This document shows positions 1 through 8,589 of a stretch of 64,000 nucleotides of DNA, piece after piece. Both the position numbers and the translations under genes were made by a program. Under the pieces are notes generated by a model that was given only the letters and a program-made list of their open reading frames with translations, made no database searches and was not told where the DNA came from. Each line of letters begins with the position of its first letter. Position 1 is the stretch's first letter. Source of the stretch: CCMP332 sp965267555 (GTDB lineage Bacteria > Bacteroidota > Bacteroidia > Cytophagales > CCMP332); contig OZ254083.1 in the NCBI GenBank assembly GCA_965267555.1, positions 1,612,001 to 1,676,000 of the forward strand, read 5' to 3'.

Positions 1-157
1 TTAATAACTAACCTTTAGAACATTATATCACTTGATCAGAAATCTAATAAATATGAATATACTAATTGTAAATCAAGTGTTTATATATATAACATATTAA
101 ATCTTTATAAATATAGAAAATAATTGATATATAAAAATGGCATTTAATTGCCTTAAT

Positions 158-1120
158 TTAGGCGATGTTTAAGATGACATTTCCCACTTTCTGTCCGCTA
201 ATGACATAAGTATAAGCTTCCTTGATTTGTTCAAGCGGATAAATTCTATCGATGAGAGGATTAAACCTTCCTTCGCTCAAAAGCTGAGACACAAAGGTCA
301 GACTTTTATTAACATCAAATGGAAGTGGAAATTTCACTTTTTTTTCACTAAATAGTCCCGTTGTCAGAGGTAAATAAAGATTTTCATTGCCGGGTCCCAA
401 TTCGCTTGAAGAATATACGCCCTGGGGTTTTAATATTTTTTTACAAGCCCCGAATGAACTTTTACCGACTGCGTCAAACACAAAGTCATATTTATTGTCT
501 TGTTGGGTAAAATCTTCTTTTTCGTAATTAATAATTCGATCGGCTCCAAGGGATTCAACTCTTTCTTGATGCTCTGGCCTGCAAGTGGCGCAGACGAAGG
601 CACCCTGATATTTTACCATTTGCAAAAGAGCTGAACCAATGGCACCAGTTCCTCCGTTTATCATGATGCGACAATCTTCCCAGTTATTTATTTTATTGTA
701 AAAATAATAGGCATAATGGGCTGCCTCGGCACTAGCAGTAGCTGTTTGAAAATCGATGTCTTCGGGAATTTTTAGAACATTTTTTTTGGGATTGATACAG
801 AAATATTCAGCCTGAGAAGACAATACAGCATCTTTAAAGCCCCATACCCGATCTCCAGGCATAAAACCTTTAACATTTTTTCCACTTGCTTCGACTACTC
901 CTGCAAAATCTGTTCCCGGTATTTTTTTTCGCGGCTCAAACAAACCAATCGTCAGATGCATGACCCATGGCTTTCCACTTAGGTTATGATCGTCGGTGCG
1001 ATTCACCGTACAGGCTTTGACCTTTACCAGTATTTCATTATCACCCGGTTTTGGTTTTTCCACCTCCCGAATTTCAAGTACCTCAGGACTACCGTAATTA
1101 GCGTAATAAGCAGCTTTCAT
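158..1120 (-). CDS. NAD(P)-dependent quinone oxidoreductase-like dehydrogenase (MDR superfamily)
   Basis: A 320-residue medium-chain dehydrogenase/reductase. An N-terminal GroES-like domain (about residues 1-125, with the PGTDFAGVV stretch typical of the family) is followed by a Rossmann fold whose NGGTGAIG loop lies near residues 155-163. The cysteine and histidine ligands of zinc alcohol dehydrogenases are not in the usual places, so it is more like quinone oxidoreductase or zeta-crystallin and probably transfers hydride from NAD(P)H to a carbonyl or quinone. I chose the ATG at 1120; a TTG three codons upstream is open but would add only three residues. Substrate cannot be read from the sequence. 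The next gene upstream on the same strand is another NAD(P)-binding protein, so the two may be cotranscribed. Confidence 0.85.
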   Translation of the reverse strand: MKAAYYANYGSPEVLEIREVEKPKPGDNEILVKVKACTVNRTDDHNLSGKPWVMHLTIGLFEPRKKIPGTDFAGVVEASGKNVKGFMPGDRVWGFKDAVLSSQAEYFCINPKKNVLKIPEDIDFQTATASAEAAHYAYYFYNKINNWEDCRIMINGGTGAIGSALLQMVKYQGAFVCATCRPEHQERVESLGADRIINYEKEDFTQQDNKYDFVFDAVGKSSFGACKKILKPQGVYSSSELGPGNENLYLPLTTGLFSEKKVKFPLPFDVNKSLTFVSQLLSEGRFNPLIDRIYPLEQIKEAYTYVISGQKVGNVILNIA

Positions 1121-1165
1121 TGAATTCAATTAGAAATTAGCAATTATCAATTAGCAATTTTTTTA

Positions 1166-1191
1166 ATCAACGAAGTTTTAACGTAGTTGAT
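1166..1191. repeat. Palindromic intergenic element, copy 1
   Basis: A 26-base imperfect palindrome with arms ATCAAC and GTTGAT and an internal GAAG...CG. It is flanked by runs of AATTAG-type units on the left (1130-1160) and their reverse complement CTAATTA on the right (1192-1211), making a roughly 80-base inverted structure between two minus-strand genes. A related 26-mer lies at 59844-59869 beside AATTCGTAATT units. This looks like a dispersed intergenic repeat family; function unknown. Confidence 0.5.
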
Positions 1192-1872
1192 CTAATTACT
1201 AATTACTAATTTTTGACTTTCTATAATATCTTGCGGATTCAAAACTCTTTTATCAAAACCATTTAAAGTCACATTAATCATTGATTGTCCAATTTGAGTC
1301 GTATTGACCACCGATTTAGGAGCGATAAATTTGATCAGTTTGACCAGCCACATAAAATAATCGTACATAAACTGATATAATTTGGTTTTTGACTTTATAC
1401 CTTTTAGTGGAATAATCATACCGGGACGGTACATAAAGGCTTGTCTAAAACCCATTTTTAAAAGATCATTTTCTGTTTTGCCTTTTACTCTGGCCCACAT
1501 AATTCTGCCTTTTTCTGATGAATCGGTACCCTGACCGGATACATAGGTGCATGTCATTTCGGGATTTGATTCGAGCAAAGTTTTAGCAAGCGCTATCGTG
1601 TATTTATAGGTTATTTCCCGATATTCCTCTTCGCTAAGTCCAGCGGCACTTATACCCATGCACAAATAGGCGGCATCAATGTTCTGTAAATAATCCTTTA
1701 TGTTATTGTAATCTTTAAAGTCATTATGAATAATTTCTTTGAGCTTGCCATGTTCCATATTCAATGAAGAACGCCCTAAAGTTATTACTTGGTCTATTTT
1801 AGGATGATCCAGACATTCGAGTAAAACGCCTTTCCCAATCATTCCGGTTGCACCGGTTATTAGTACTTTCAT
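1192..1872 (-). CDS. NAD(P)-binding atypical short-chain dehydrogenase (NmrA/HTATIP2-like)
   Basis: A 226-residue single-domain Rossmann protein. It opens with the dinucleotide-binding GATGMIG motif at residues 7-13 and has the extended-SDR features DAAYLCMG and YVSGQGTDSSEKG. The classical YxxxK catalytic pair is not obvious; S..., K and R residues in the SEKGRIMWARVKGKTE region may replace it. Such proteins are often annotated as NAD-dependent epimerase/dehydratase family oxidoreductases of unknown substrate. It starts at an ATG with no gene immediately upstream, and ends about 70 bases before the neighbouring oxidoreductase on the same strand. The family is confident, the reaction is not. 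Confidence 0.8.
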   Translation of the reverse strand: MKVLITGATGMIGKGVLLECLDHPKIDQVITLGRSSLNMEHGKLKEIIHNDFKDYNNIKDYLQNIDAAYLCMGISAAGLSEEEYREITYKYTIALAKTLLESNPEMTCTYVSGQGTDSSEKGRIMWARVKGKTENDLLKMGFRQAFMYRPGMIIPLKGIKSKTKLYQFMYDYFMWLVKLIKFIAPKSVVNTTQIGQSMINVTLNGFDKRVLNPQDIIESQKLVISN

Positions 1873-1907
1873 AATTAATTGTTAATTCCCGATAAAGATA
1901 AAAATAA

Positions 1908-1959
1908 AAAACCCCGTCCTTCATCCTTTTTGTATTGGGCATTATTAGGTCAGGGTTTT
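1908..1959 (-). terminator. Possible intrinsic terminator after the PepSY-like gene
   Basis: On the minus strand AAAACCCTG pairs with CGGGGTTTT (nine pairs including one G-T), followed by a T-rich tract. The loop is long, about 34 bases, which lowers confidence. It lies 25-75 bases downstream of the stop of the gene ending at 1984. Confidence 0.4.
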
Positions 1960-1983
1960 AATAAATTTTAATATGATTTGTCC

Positions 1984-2472
1984 TTAGTCCATATCTTCTT
2001 CTTCAATTTCATAATCCATATCGGGCTCTTCTTCAGCTTCTTCATTAACGATTTCACCTTTGGCATCGAACATTACTTCGTATTTGCTGCCGCCGCGATC
2101 AAATTCTACTTCATACCACTTGCCATCGCTGTTTTCCACGAGTTCAGCTGCAGTGATCTTATGTTTTGGGTAGTTTTTGTTTAGTGATGCCAATACCATT
2201 TGAGGTATTTCTTTTTGACTAATGACGGTTTCAGTTTCTATCCATTCACCATCTTCATTAAAGCTGGCGGATTGTTTTTTTCCGGCCATTTTAAAACTGG
2301 CTTCCCAGTTATCGTCTTCATCAATTTCCCAACTTGTCAATACAGCTTTAGGAAACATTTTTTTAAAAGCCTTTTCAACGTTCATAGGAGCGCCGTCCAT
2401 ATCCTCATCCTGAGCGATAACAGCGCTAAAAATGAAAAGGGAAATGAGTAACAAGAAAGAATTCTTTTTCAT
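1984..2472 (-). CDS. Secreted PepSY-like (DUF2874) protein
   Basis: A 162-residue exported protein. The ATG at 2472 is preferred over an upstream one at 2538 because it puts a clean signal peptide (MKKNSFLLLISLFIFSAVIAQ, exactly one Lys-Lys then a hydrophobic stretch) at the N terminus. The mature part holds two copies of the PepSY-like beta-lactamase-inhibitor fold: one around FPKAVLTSWEIDEDDNWEASF and one around YPKHKITAAELVENSDGKWYEV. The C terminus is very acidic. In Bacteroidota these small periplasmic proteins are common and mostly uncharacterised; a link to protease inhibition or envelope stress is only family-level speculation. It is a single gene with a likely terminator behind it. 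Confidence 0.8.
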   Translation of the reverse strand: MKKNSFLLLISLFIFSAVIAQDEDMDGAPMNVEKAFKKMFPKAVLTSWEIDEDDNWEASFKMAGKKQSASFNEDGEWIETETVISQKEIPQMVLASLNKNYPKHKITAAELVENSDGKWYEVEFDRGGSKYEVMFDAKGEIVNEEAEEEPDMDYEIEEEDMD

Positions 2473-2674
2473 GTGTAAATTAATTTGTTTAGCAAAATTC
2501 GATAGCTTTTTCGAATATTTTTCAATTTTAGCCAACAATATTTTTGCTTAAAAATAAGAGCCTATGTGACTGATAAGCAAAGCATTGAACATGCTTCATG
2601 TTTAAGAATCTTAGCCATCCTTTAATGTAAAAACTTCAGGATGCCCATAAGTGAAACTGAGATATTTTAGGAAA

Positions 2675-3787
2675 CTATTTTGGAACCTTTAAAGCAGACC
2701 TCCAGGAATCAAAGGCTTTGCGTTCATTACCATTCTCATCCAAAATCCCTGTATCACGCCAGATTTGGCCGAGGTCTTTTACATCAGGTAAAAAAGTTGC
2801 CCAAAGCTCATCGAAATCCCGATGCGCCCACCAGATTACAAATTCATAATTTTCTTGCTGTGCATTGTGAAGTAGCACTTGTAAATAGATATCCTGCTCC
2901 TCAGGATTTCCTGAAATATTTAAACTTAGTCCAGGTACAAGGAGGTTTTCTGCAATATTTGCCGTTTCGGCAAAGACAATTGGTTTATTAATAATGCCAT
3001 GCAAATAATCAAAAACAGTTTGAAAACCGACAGAGTCGGAGAGTCCTTTAAAAAAGGGGTAAAAACTAATACCCACAAAGTCCAATTGATTAGCATAATT
3101 AGCAACTTCATCGATATAGTCCTGGGGATTGGGCACATCGGGCTGAAACAAATTATGGAGCGTGAAGGATTCAGTTATCTTAAGATTTGGATAACGGCTT
3201 TTTATTTCAGTTCTCACTTGGATCATCAACGATTTATAGTCGTCCCACTTGTCAGGAGAATGAATAAGCAATTCGTTTCCTTCAATAGACATTACCAAAT
3301 AAGTAGGTTCAAATTCAGAAATCAGATAATCCAAATGTTTGGTATAAGCATCAATGATAGCCGAGTCGCTTATTTTGGAATAAATTGGTGTTTGGCCATC
3401 GAAATCATTTGCCAGATCACTTCTGTCTAGATTTAAAATACTCACAGAAAGTAATAAATCCAGTCCAGCAATTTTATTGGATTTTTTGAATGCGATATCG
3501 CCGACAAATGATGCGGGAAGTGTAGTATCATTTATCCACGAAGACCAGGGAATATTATTGTCGATATGTTCACAATATATATCAGCATTTTGTGAAATAA
3601 AGCTATAGGTTTTGCTTACATCTTCAAGATCGGGACCAAAAGGCCATGATGTAAAGCCCATTGAAAAATTTCTTTGATTGTATTCGGAGAAAAAACCGCT
3701 GTCGGGGCTAGCGGGTGTAGTGGAGTTATCATCTGAAGAACATGCAATTAGCAGGAATACAATAAATGGAATAAGAAAAAATTTCAT
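2675..3787 (-). CDS. Lipoprotein with glycoside hydrolase (clan GH-A-like) fold
   Basis: A 370-residue protein. The ATG at 3787 gives a lipoprotein signal (MKFFLIPFIVFLLIAC, lipobox LIAC, then SSDD), so it is probably an outer- or inner-membrane-anchored lipoprotein. The body looks like a TIM-barrel glycosidase: SIEGNEL provides an Asn-Glu pair like the acid/base of clan GH-A, GISFYPFF and VFAETANIAE (candidate nucleophile Glu) follow, and a late VIWWAHRDFDELW strand supplies aromatic subsites. It resembles arabinogalactan endo-galactanase (GH53)-like proteins most, but I cannot assign a family number. No SusC/SusD genes are nearby, so it is not in a classical polysaccharide utilisation locus. 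Confidence 0.6.
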   Translation of the reverse strand: MKFFLIPFIVFLLIACSSDDNSTTPASPDSGFFSEYNQRNFSMGFTSWPFGPDLEDVSKTYSFISQNADIYCEHIDNNIPWSSWINDTTLPASFVGDIAFKKSNKIAGLDLLLSVSILNLDRSDLANDFDGQTPIYSKISDSAIIDAYTKHLDYLISEFEPTYLVMSIEGNELLIHSPDKWDDYKSLMIQVRTEIKSRYPNLKITESFTLHNLFQPDVPNPQDYIDEVANYANQLDFVGISFYPFFKGLSDSVGFQTVFDYLHGIINKPIVFAETANIAENLLVPGLSLNISGNPEEQDIYLQVLLHNAQQENYEFVIWWAHRDFDELWATFLPDVKDLGQIWRDTGILDENGNERKAFDSWRSALKVPK

Positions 3788-3916
3788 GTTTAAAGAGCTG
3801 AGCAACTTATAAGGCATATTAATTAAGAATTATCCACCATTGAACAAAATTATACTTTCATTCCACTATTTCAGCTTTAATAAGGACAGGATTTCTTACA
3901 AAAACAATATCAGGAC

Positions 3917-3957
3917 AAAAAAAGCCGCCCCCGCCATTTGGCGGGGTGCGGCTTTTT
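3917..3957 (-). terminator. Strong intrinsic terminator downstream of groL
   Basis: GCCGC-CC-CCGCC pairs with GGCGG-GGT-GCGGC around an ATTT loop, with A-runs on the left and T-runs on the right, so it can work on both strands. It lies about 95 bases past the groL stop and also faces the end of no plus-strand gene, so its main role should be ending groSL transcripts. Confidence 0.85.
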
Positions 3958-3982
3958 ATTTATTTGAAATCACTTCAATTTG

Positions 3983-4055
3983 TAATGAAGCTTGTCTTTA
4001 GGACTCTACTTCGATCACTGGTGATGAAGCGTGTCCGCAGGACCCTGCTTCATCA
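3983..4055. repeat. Two tandem diverged hairpin elements at the groL 3' end
   Basis: The right copy has perfect 9-base arms TGATGAAGC (4022-4030) and GCTTCATCA (4047-4055); its right arm includes the groL stop codon. The left copy (3983-4017) is a diverged version, offset by 39 bases, with ATGAAG, the internal AGGAC and CTTC preserved. The two could form alternative stems in the groL 3' untranslated region. Confidence 0.55.
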
Positions 4056-5684
4056 CATCATCCCCGGCATACCGCCACCACCTGGCATTGCAGGAGCTGC
4101 TGGCTCATCTTCAGGGATATCGGACACCACGCATTCTGTGGTAAGGATTAAGGCCGCAATACTTGCCGCATTCTCAATCGCCAGGCGAGTTACTTTGGTT
4201 GGGTCGATAATTCCCGCATCAAACATGCTCTCGAATTTATCATCCCTTGCATTATAACCATAATCGCCTTTACCTTCCAATACCTTTTGAACAATAACAG
4301 CACCTTCTTTTCCGGCATTGTCAACAATGGTTTTTAAAGGTGAAACCAATGCTGTTTTTACGATATCTACACCAGTCGCCTGATCTTCGTTTTCTGTTTT
4401 AAGAGAATCGAGGGCAGCAATTGCTCTTACAAGGGCAACACCTCCACCGGCTACGATACCTTCTTCTACAGCTGCTCTGGTCGCAGAGAGTGCATCATCA
4501 ACGCGGTCTTTTTTCTCTTTCATTTCCACTTCTGTTGCAGCACCTATGTAAAGAATTGCTACTCCACCTGATAATTTTGCAAGTCTTTCCTGCAATTTCT
4601 CTTTGTCGTAATCAGAAGTGGTAGATTCGATCTGGGCTTTTATTTGATTGATTCGAGCATCAATATCTTTTTTATTTCCCGAACCGTTTACAATGGTCGT
4701 ATTGTCTTTATCGATGTTGATTTTCTCAGCCGTACCAAGATCTTCAATAGTGGCATTTTCAAGTTTGAAACCTCTTTCTTCAGAGATTACATTTCCACCT
4801 GTCAATACAGCGATATCTTCGAGCATGGCTTTTCTTCTATCGCCAAATCCGGGAGCTTTAACTGCAGCAATTTTCAGAGAACCTCTGATTTTATTTACAA
4901 CAAGTGTAGCTAATGCTTCGCCTTCTACGTCTTCGGAAATAATCAATAAAGGTTTACCTGTTTGAGCAGTAGCTTCAAGGATTGGAAGCAATTCTTTCAT
5001 ATTGGAGATTTTCTTATCGTAAATAAGAATATATGGATTCTCCAATTCAGCCTCCATTTTGTCTGTATTGGTTACAAAATAAGGCGATAGATAACCTCTG
5101 TCGAATTGCATACCTTCCACAGTTTTTACTTCTGTTTCGGTACCTTTTGCCTCTTCCACAGTGATTACACCATCTTTTCCTACTTTTTCCATGGCTTCAG
5201 CGATCATGTTCCCGATTTCGCTGTCGCTGTTGGCAGATATAGTGGCTACCTGTGAGATTTCCTTATTATCGTTAATGATTTTTGACTGGCTTTTGAGGTT
5301 TTTTACTACTTCGGCAACCGCCTTGTCAATTCCTCTTTTCAAATCCATTGGATTTGCACCTGCAGCTACGTTTTTAATTCCTGCCTGGAAGATGGCCTGA
5401 GTTAGAACTGTTGCTGTAGTCGTACCATCACCGGCATCATCTGCGGTTTTAGAAGCAACTTCTTTTACAAGTTGAGCACCCATATTTTCAATCGGCTCTT
5501 CAAGCTCGATTTCTTTTGCTACAGATACACCATCCTTGGTTACCGTAGGTGCACCGAATTTTTTATCGAGGATTACATTTCTACCCTTAGGGCCTAATGT
5601 TACCTTTACTGCATTAGCCAGTTTATCAACTCCTTTTTTGAGTTGCTCTCTGGCTTCACTGCTAAATTGAATATCTTTTGCCAT
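4053..5684 (-). CDS. groL: 60 kDa chaperonin GroEL
   Basis: A full-length 543-residue group I chaperonin that forms the double-ring folding chamber with GroES and ATP in the cytoplasm. The N terminus MAKDIQFSSEAREQL, the ATP-binding DGTTTATVL, the RAAVEEGIVAGGG stretch and the C-terminal Gly-Gly-Met tail (MPGGGGMPGMM) are all present. It follows groS by 31 bases on the same strand. Two tandem hairpins overlap its stop, and a strong terminator lies about 95 bases further on. Regulation is probably through the promoter before groS. Confidence 0.98.
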   Translation of the reverse strand: MAKDIQFSSEAREQLKKGVDKLANAVKVTLGPKGRNVILDKKFGAPTVTKDGVSVAKEIELEEPIENMGAQLVKEVASKTADDAGDGTTTATVLTQAIFQAGIKNVAAGANPMDLKRGIDKAVAEVVKNLKSQSKIINDNKEISQVATISANSDSEIGNMIAEAMEKVGKDGVITVEEAKGTETEVKTVEGMQFDRGYLSPYFVTNTDKMEAELENPYILIYDKKISNMKELLPILEATAQTGKPLLIISEDVEGEALATLVVNKIRGSLKIAAVKAPGFGDRRKAMLEDIAVLTGGNVISEERGFKLENATIEDLGTAEKINIDKDNTTIVNGSGNKKDIDARINQIKAQIESTTSDYDKEKLQERLAKLSGGVAILYIGAATEVEMKEKKDRVDDALSATRAAVEEGIVAGGGVALVRAIAALDSLKTENEDQATGVDIVKTALVSPLKTIVDNAGKEGAVIVQKVLEGKGDYGYNARDDKFESMFDAGIIDPTKVTRLAIENAASIAALILTTECVVSDIPEDEPAAPAMPGGGGMPGMM

Positions 5685-5715
5685 TGTTTTATTTCGTTTT
5701 AAATGATGTTAAAAA

Positions 5716-6000
5716 TTATTTTGCAAAACTTCCGTAGATGTCAGTCGCACTCATTAAAAGATACTCCCTGCCATCTATTTGAATTTCTGTACCTGCGTAT
5801 TTGCCATAAAGTACAGTCTCACCTACTTTAAATGGAATAGGTTCATCTTTTTTCTCAGTGCCTACAGCAATGATGTTCCCCTTTTGAGGTTTTTCTTTTG
5901 CTGTATCGGGAATGATAATACCACCTGAGGTTTTTTCTTCTGCCGGAGCCGGTTCTACCAGAACTCTGCCCACTGAAGGTTTAAATTTTAAATCTGACAT
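5716..6000 (-). CDS. groS: 10 kDa co-chaperonin GroES
   Basis: A 94-residue co-chaperonin that caps GroEL. The family landmarks KPSVGRVLVEP, the mobile loop with SGGIIIPDTAKEKPQ and the GKYAGTEI strand are visible and the length is normal. It is the first gene of the groSL operon. The 150 bases upstream carry a sigma-54-like element at 6037-6054 and several TGACA/TGTCA pentamers, and no CIRCE element. Confidence 0.98.
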   Translation of the reverse strand: MSDLKFKPSVGRVLVEPAPAEEKTSGGIIIPDTAKEKPQKGNIIAVGTEKKDEPIPFKVGETVLYGKYAGTEIQIDGREYLLMSATDIYGSFAK

Positions 6001-6036
6001 ATGTATTAGATGTTTTAGTTAATTTCCATTCTGGCA

Positions 6037-6054
6037 TTGCACTTTATGTGCCAA
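6037..6054 (-). promoter_or_regulatory. Sigma-54-like (-24/-12) promoter before groS
   Basis: Read on the minus strand this is TTGGCACATAAAGTGCAA. The GG and GC doublets have the 10-base separation required by RpoN, and TGGCAC and TGCA match the consensus with only small deviations (A for G at position 7, G for T before TGC). The predicted start is about 27 bases upstream of the groS ATG. The same sequence can be read as an imperfect inverted repeat, so an operator is an alternative. A sigma-54 activator gene lies 3 kb away on the same strand. Confidence 0.5.
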
Positions 6055-6197
6055 TTTCGTTCTCTGTCATAAATCATACTTTTTGACAATTTCAGTCTGA
6101 CATTTTTTCATAAAACTGACATGAATGACAAATTTGAAACCAAATAATATTGACTCTATTTTTATTTCTTATTAGCTTTAATAAAACCTATCGTGCT

Positions 6198-6923
6198 ATG
6201 GCTGACAAAAATTACAATAGTCTTTCAGATGACTGGTTGACTGAGGGGCTTGTCGATTTGGAATACAAACAGTACAAATTGCTGGCATATTTGAAATCAG
6301 TGGATGAAAAGTTTAAAAGCAAGCGCTTATATCCACCCTTTTCTGATGTAATTTTCCACTATAAAAACCTTTTGAAATTTAAAGAAAACAACGAAACGCT
6401 TATTCGGAATTTCCCTAAAAATATTTCCGCAATTGATCTGAAACGCTTGGCTTTGCATTACGAACATAAATTTGAAGATCCCGAATTCATGGAGGAGCTA
6501 AAAAAGATTGTGGAATTTGCCGAGCCAAAACTGGGCAATAAGATTAGAGAAGGGAAGGAGCTTTACGATGAAATCGAAAGTCAGATACTCATTGAACCCA
6601 TTGGCCTTTGTCCAATTAATCAAAATGAAGGCTACTTTTTAGTTAATATTGCAAATGACCCCAATGTGCATGTCTTTGAATATCAAATTACCATTTTTGA
6701 CAGCGCCGATTCAAAATTCAGAGGCATTCATACCAATTATCTTCAGAGGATTAAAAAAAGCATTAGCAATACCTTTGAGTCTATTAAAATGAGTTTGATT
6801 CGGGAATATAAAAAATTGCCAAATCCGGCCACATTTATTGTAGACTCCAAAGCCTACGCACCTTTGGATGAGACTTTATTGCCCATCTCAAAACGTTTAT
6901 TGGTTCAGAAAATATCTACCTGA
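6198..6923 (+). CDS. Conserved hypothetical protein (Bacteroidota)
   Basis: A 241-residue soluble protein that I do not recognise as a characterised family. The ATG at 6198 (MADKNYNSLSDDWLTEGLVDLEYKQY) is a better start than 6150, which would add a short hydrophobic tail unlike a signal peptide. The N-terminal half is predicted helical, and the second half, from about IEPIGLCPINQNEGYFLVNI, looks like an alpha/beta domain with strands VHVFEYQITIF and ATFIVDS. It has no membrane segment and no obvious catalytic motif. It diverges from groSL and its stop codon abuts the secG stop exactly, so the two transcripts converge with no spacer. Confidence 0.75.
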   Translation: MADKNYNSLSDDWLTEGLVDLEYKQYKLLAYLKSVDEKFKSKRLYPPFSDVIFHYKNLLKFKENNETLIRNFPKNISAIDLKRLALHYEHKFEDPEFMEELKKIVEFAEPKLGNKIREGKELYDEIESQILIEPIGLCPINQNEGYFLVNIANDPNVHVFEYQITIFDSADSKFRGIHTNYLQRIKKSISNTFESIKMSLIREYKKLPNPATFIVDSKAYAPLDETLLPISKRLLVQKIST

Positions 6924-7331
6924 TTAAAGACCGAGATCGTCTTCCTCAGAACTTTGTTCTTCCTGATTGCCATTAGCATCATCTTCAGCAGGCAATAGGT
7001 TATCATCAGATGATCCGTCGCCGCCAGAAGGTGTCGGACTTAATGAAGGGAGAATAGATTCATTGGCTCTTTCTACATTCGGACTTGAAGTTTCAACCTG
7101 ATCCGTTGGGTCCGTGATCATAAAGTTTGTAGCCAATGTTAAGAGCAAAAGTGCAATGGCCAATCCCCAGGTTAATTTTTCAAGAATATCAGATGTCTTT
7201 TTTACACCCATCATTTGACTTGCACCTGCTCCAATGAAGTTAGCAGAGATACCACCTTTGGAACTTTGAGATAAAACAACAAGAACAAGAAGGATTGATA
7301 CAAATATCGCCAGGCCCACAATGATCGCCAT
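6924..7331 (-). CDS. secG: Preprotein translocase subunit SecG
   Basis: A 135-residue inner-membrane protein of the SecYEG channel. Two transmembrane segments (about residues 2-20 and 54-71) surround the conserved cytoplasmic loop LSQSSKGGISANFIGAGA. The C-terminal tail of about 60 residues is long, very acidic and Asp/Glu/Ser-rich, which is common in Bacteroidota SecG but longer than in E. coli. It follows the TPR gene by four bases, consistent with one operon running from miaB or the sigma-54 activator. Confidence 0.93.
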   Translation of the reverse strand: MAIIVGLAIFVSILLVLVVLSQSSKGGISANFIGAGASQMMGVKKTSDILEKLTWGLAIALLLLTLATNFMITDPTDQVETSSPNVERANESILPSLSPTPSGGDGSSDDNLLPAEDDANGNQEEQSSEEDDLGL

Positions 7332-7335
7332 AATA

Positions 7336-8550
7336 CTATTTTTCTAGGTTTTCTAATTTTTGCGCAAAATAACTCTTTTTCTCAGGATATTTCAAAATCA
7401 ATTGCTTATAGATTGCAATCGCTTTTGAAATTTTTCCCTGCTTTTCAAAAATGTTAGCCAGATTTTCTGAAATTAAATTACTTGGGAGCTCTGTACTTGC
7501 TTTGGATAAGTCCTCATTGCCCTTAGTTGATGTACTTTCTTTAGGAGCTTGGATCCTGGGATTTTTATTAATGAAGGACTCAATTATTTTTTTATCGCTT
7601 TTGGGCTTGCTTTCTTTTTTTGGCTCAGTTTCGACTTTTTTTTTTGCCGTTTTTGGTTTGTTTTTGGCTTTGGGTGCTTTTTTTGTCTTGCTGCTTTTTG
7701 GTTTTTGTTTTTCCTGAGAAGGGGTTTCCTCTTTTTTCTTTTTCTGAGCTTTCTTAGTGGCGGTTTTAGACTTAGTGCTTGAAGCTGCTTTTCTCTCTTT
7801 TTCTTTTTTCTCGAGCGCTTCCATTCTTTTCAAACGTTCGGCTCTGTCTTTTTTCATTTGCTCCAGGTTCTCCATCACCTCATCTGCCAAACTTCTTTTT
7901 ACACTTGTATCGCCTTCCTTTTTATTCTTTTTTGGTGCCGGTGAATCCTCTTTTTTAATAGATTCGACTGGACTTGTTTTATTTTGCTCAATTTCCTTGG
8001 CCTTTTGTGATTTTTCCTCTTTTATTTCCTTGGGTGATGCCGCTTCCTTTTTCTGCACTTCCACGGTAGATTTTGAATCTTCCTTTTGCCCAGTTTGGTT
8101 TGTTTTCGTAGGTTTTTCCGTACTCTTGTCCTGCTTAGCTTCTTCTAAATCATTGCTCGTAAAACTCTCAAGTACTGTGCTTTTTACACCTTCACCAATG
8201 ATTGTTATTTCATCAAGGATTTCGTCGGTGAAATCATTTTTTTCTATTTTGTTTTCTCCGAGCCCAATTCCAACCGGACCTTTACTAATAGTTGGAATCT
8301 CTTCTTCCTTTGGTTCTTCAATTTTTAGTATTTCATCATAAATACTTTTTTTATCGTGTATGAATAAGGAAGACTTGCGCATTTCCTGATGAACTTTTGG
8401 ATCTTTTTTTCTAATTAAATCCAAAATTTCTAAAAGACGAGCACTGGCGAAATAGGGATGGTCTTGTATAATTTTATTCAAAGCCTCAATCTGCTTTTCG
8501 CTAAGCGATTTAGGTTTTTCAATGAGTTTATATAATTCTTTGCTGTCCAA
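7336..8550 (-). CDS. Lysine-rich protein with C-terminal TPR motif
   Basis: A 404-residue protein with a helical N-terminal segment (about 1-75), a very long low-complexity Lys/Glu/Ser/Thr region (about 100-330, with stretches such as KAKNKPKTAKKK) and a C-terminal TPR hairpin, ISENLANIFEKQGKISKAIAIYKQLI. The start is TTG; no in-frame ATG lies close to the N-terminal domain, so TTG is probably real. It sits between lptE and secG, an arrangement typical of Bacteroidota, but its function is unknown; the TPR suggests it scaffolds an envelope or secretion partner. The basic region could bind nucleic acid or acidic surfaces such as the SecG tail, which is only inference. Confidence 0.8.
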   Translation of the reverse strand: MDSKELYKLIEKPKSLSEKQIEALNKIIQDHPYFASARLLEILDLIRKKDPKVHQEMRKSSLFIHDKKSIYDEILKIEEPKEEEIPTISKGPVGIGLGENKIEKNDFTDEILDEITIIGEGVKSTVLESFTSNDLEEAKQDKSTEKPTKTNQTGQKEDSKSTVEVQKKEAASPKEIKEEKSQKAKEIEQNKTSPVESIKKEDSPAPKKNKKEGDTSVKRSLADEVMENLEQMKKDRAERLKRMEALEKKEKERKAASSTKSKTATKKAQKKKKEETPSQEKQKPKSSKTKKAPKAKNKPKTAKKKVETEPKKESKPKSDKKIIESFINKNPRIQAPKESTSTKGNEDLSKASTELPSNLISENLANIFEKQGKISKAIAIYKQLILKYPEKKSYFAQKLENLEK

Positions 8551-8589
8551 ATCCTTATTGTTATGCTAAGTTACATTTTTTTTATTTTG

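Noticed and set aside
6037..6054. A CIRCE heat-shock operator before groS.
   Set aside because: The half-sites resemble TTAGCAC/GTGCTAA only loosely and the internal distance is about 5 bases instead of 13, so HrcA control is not supported.
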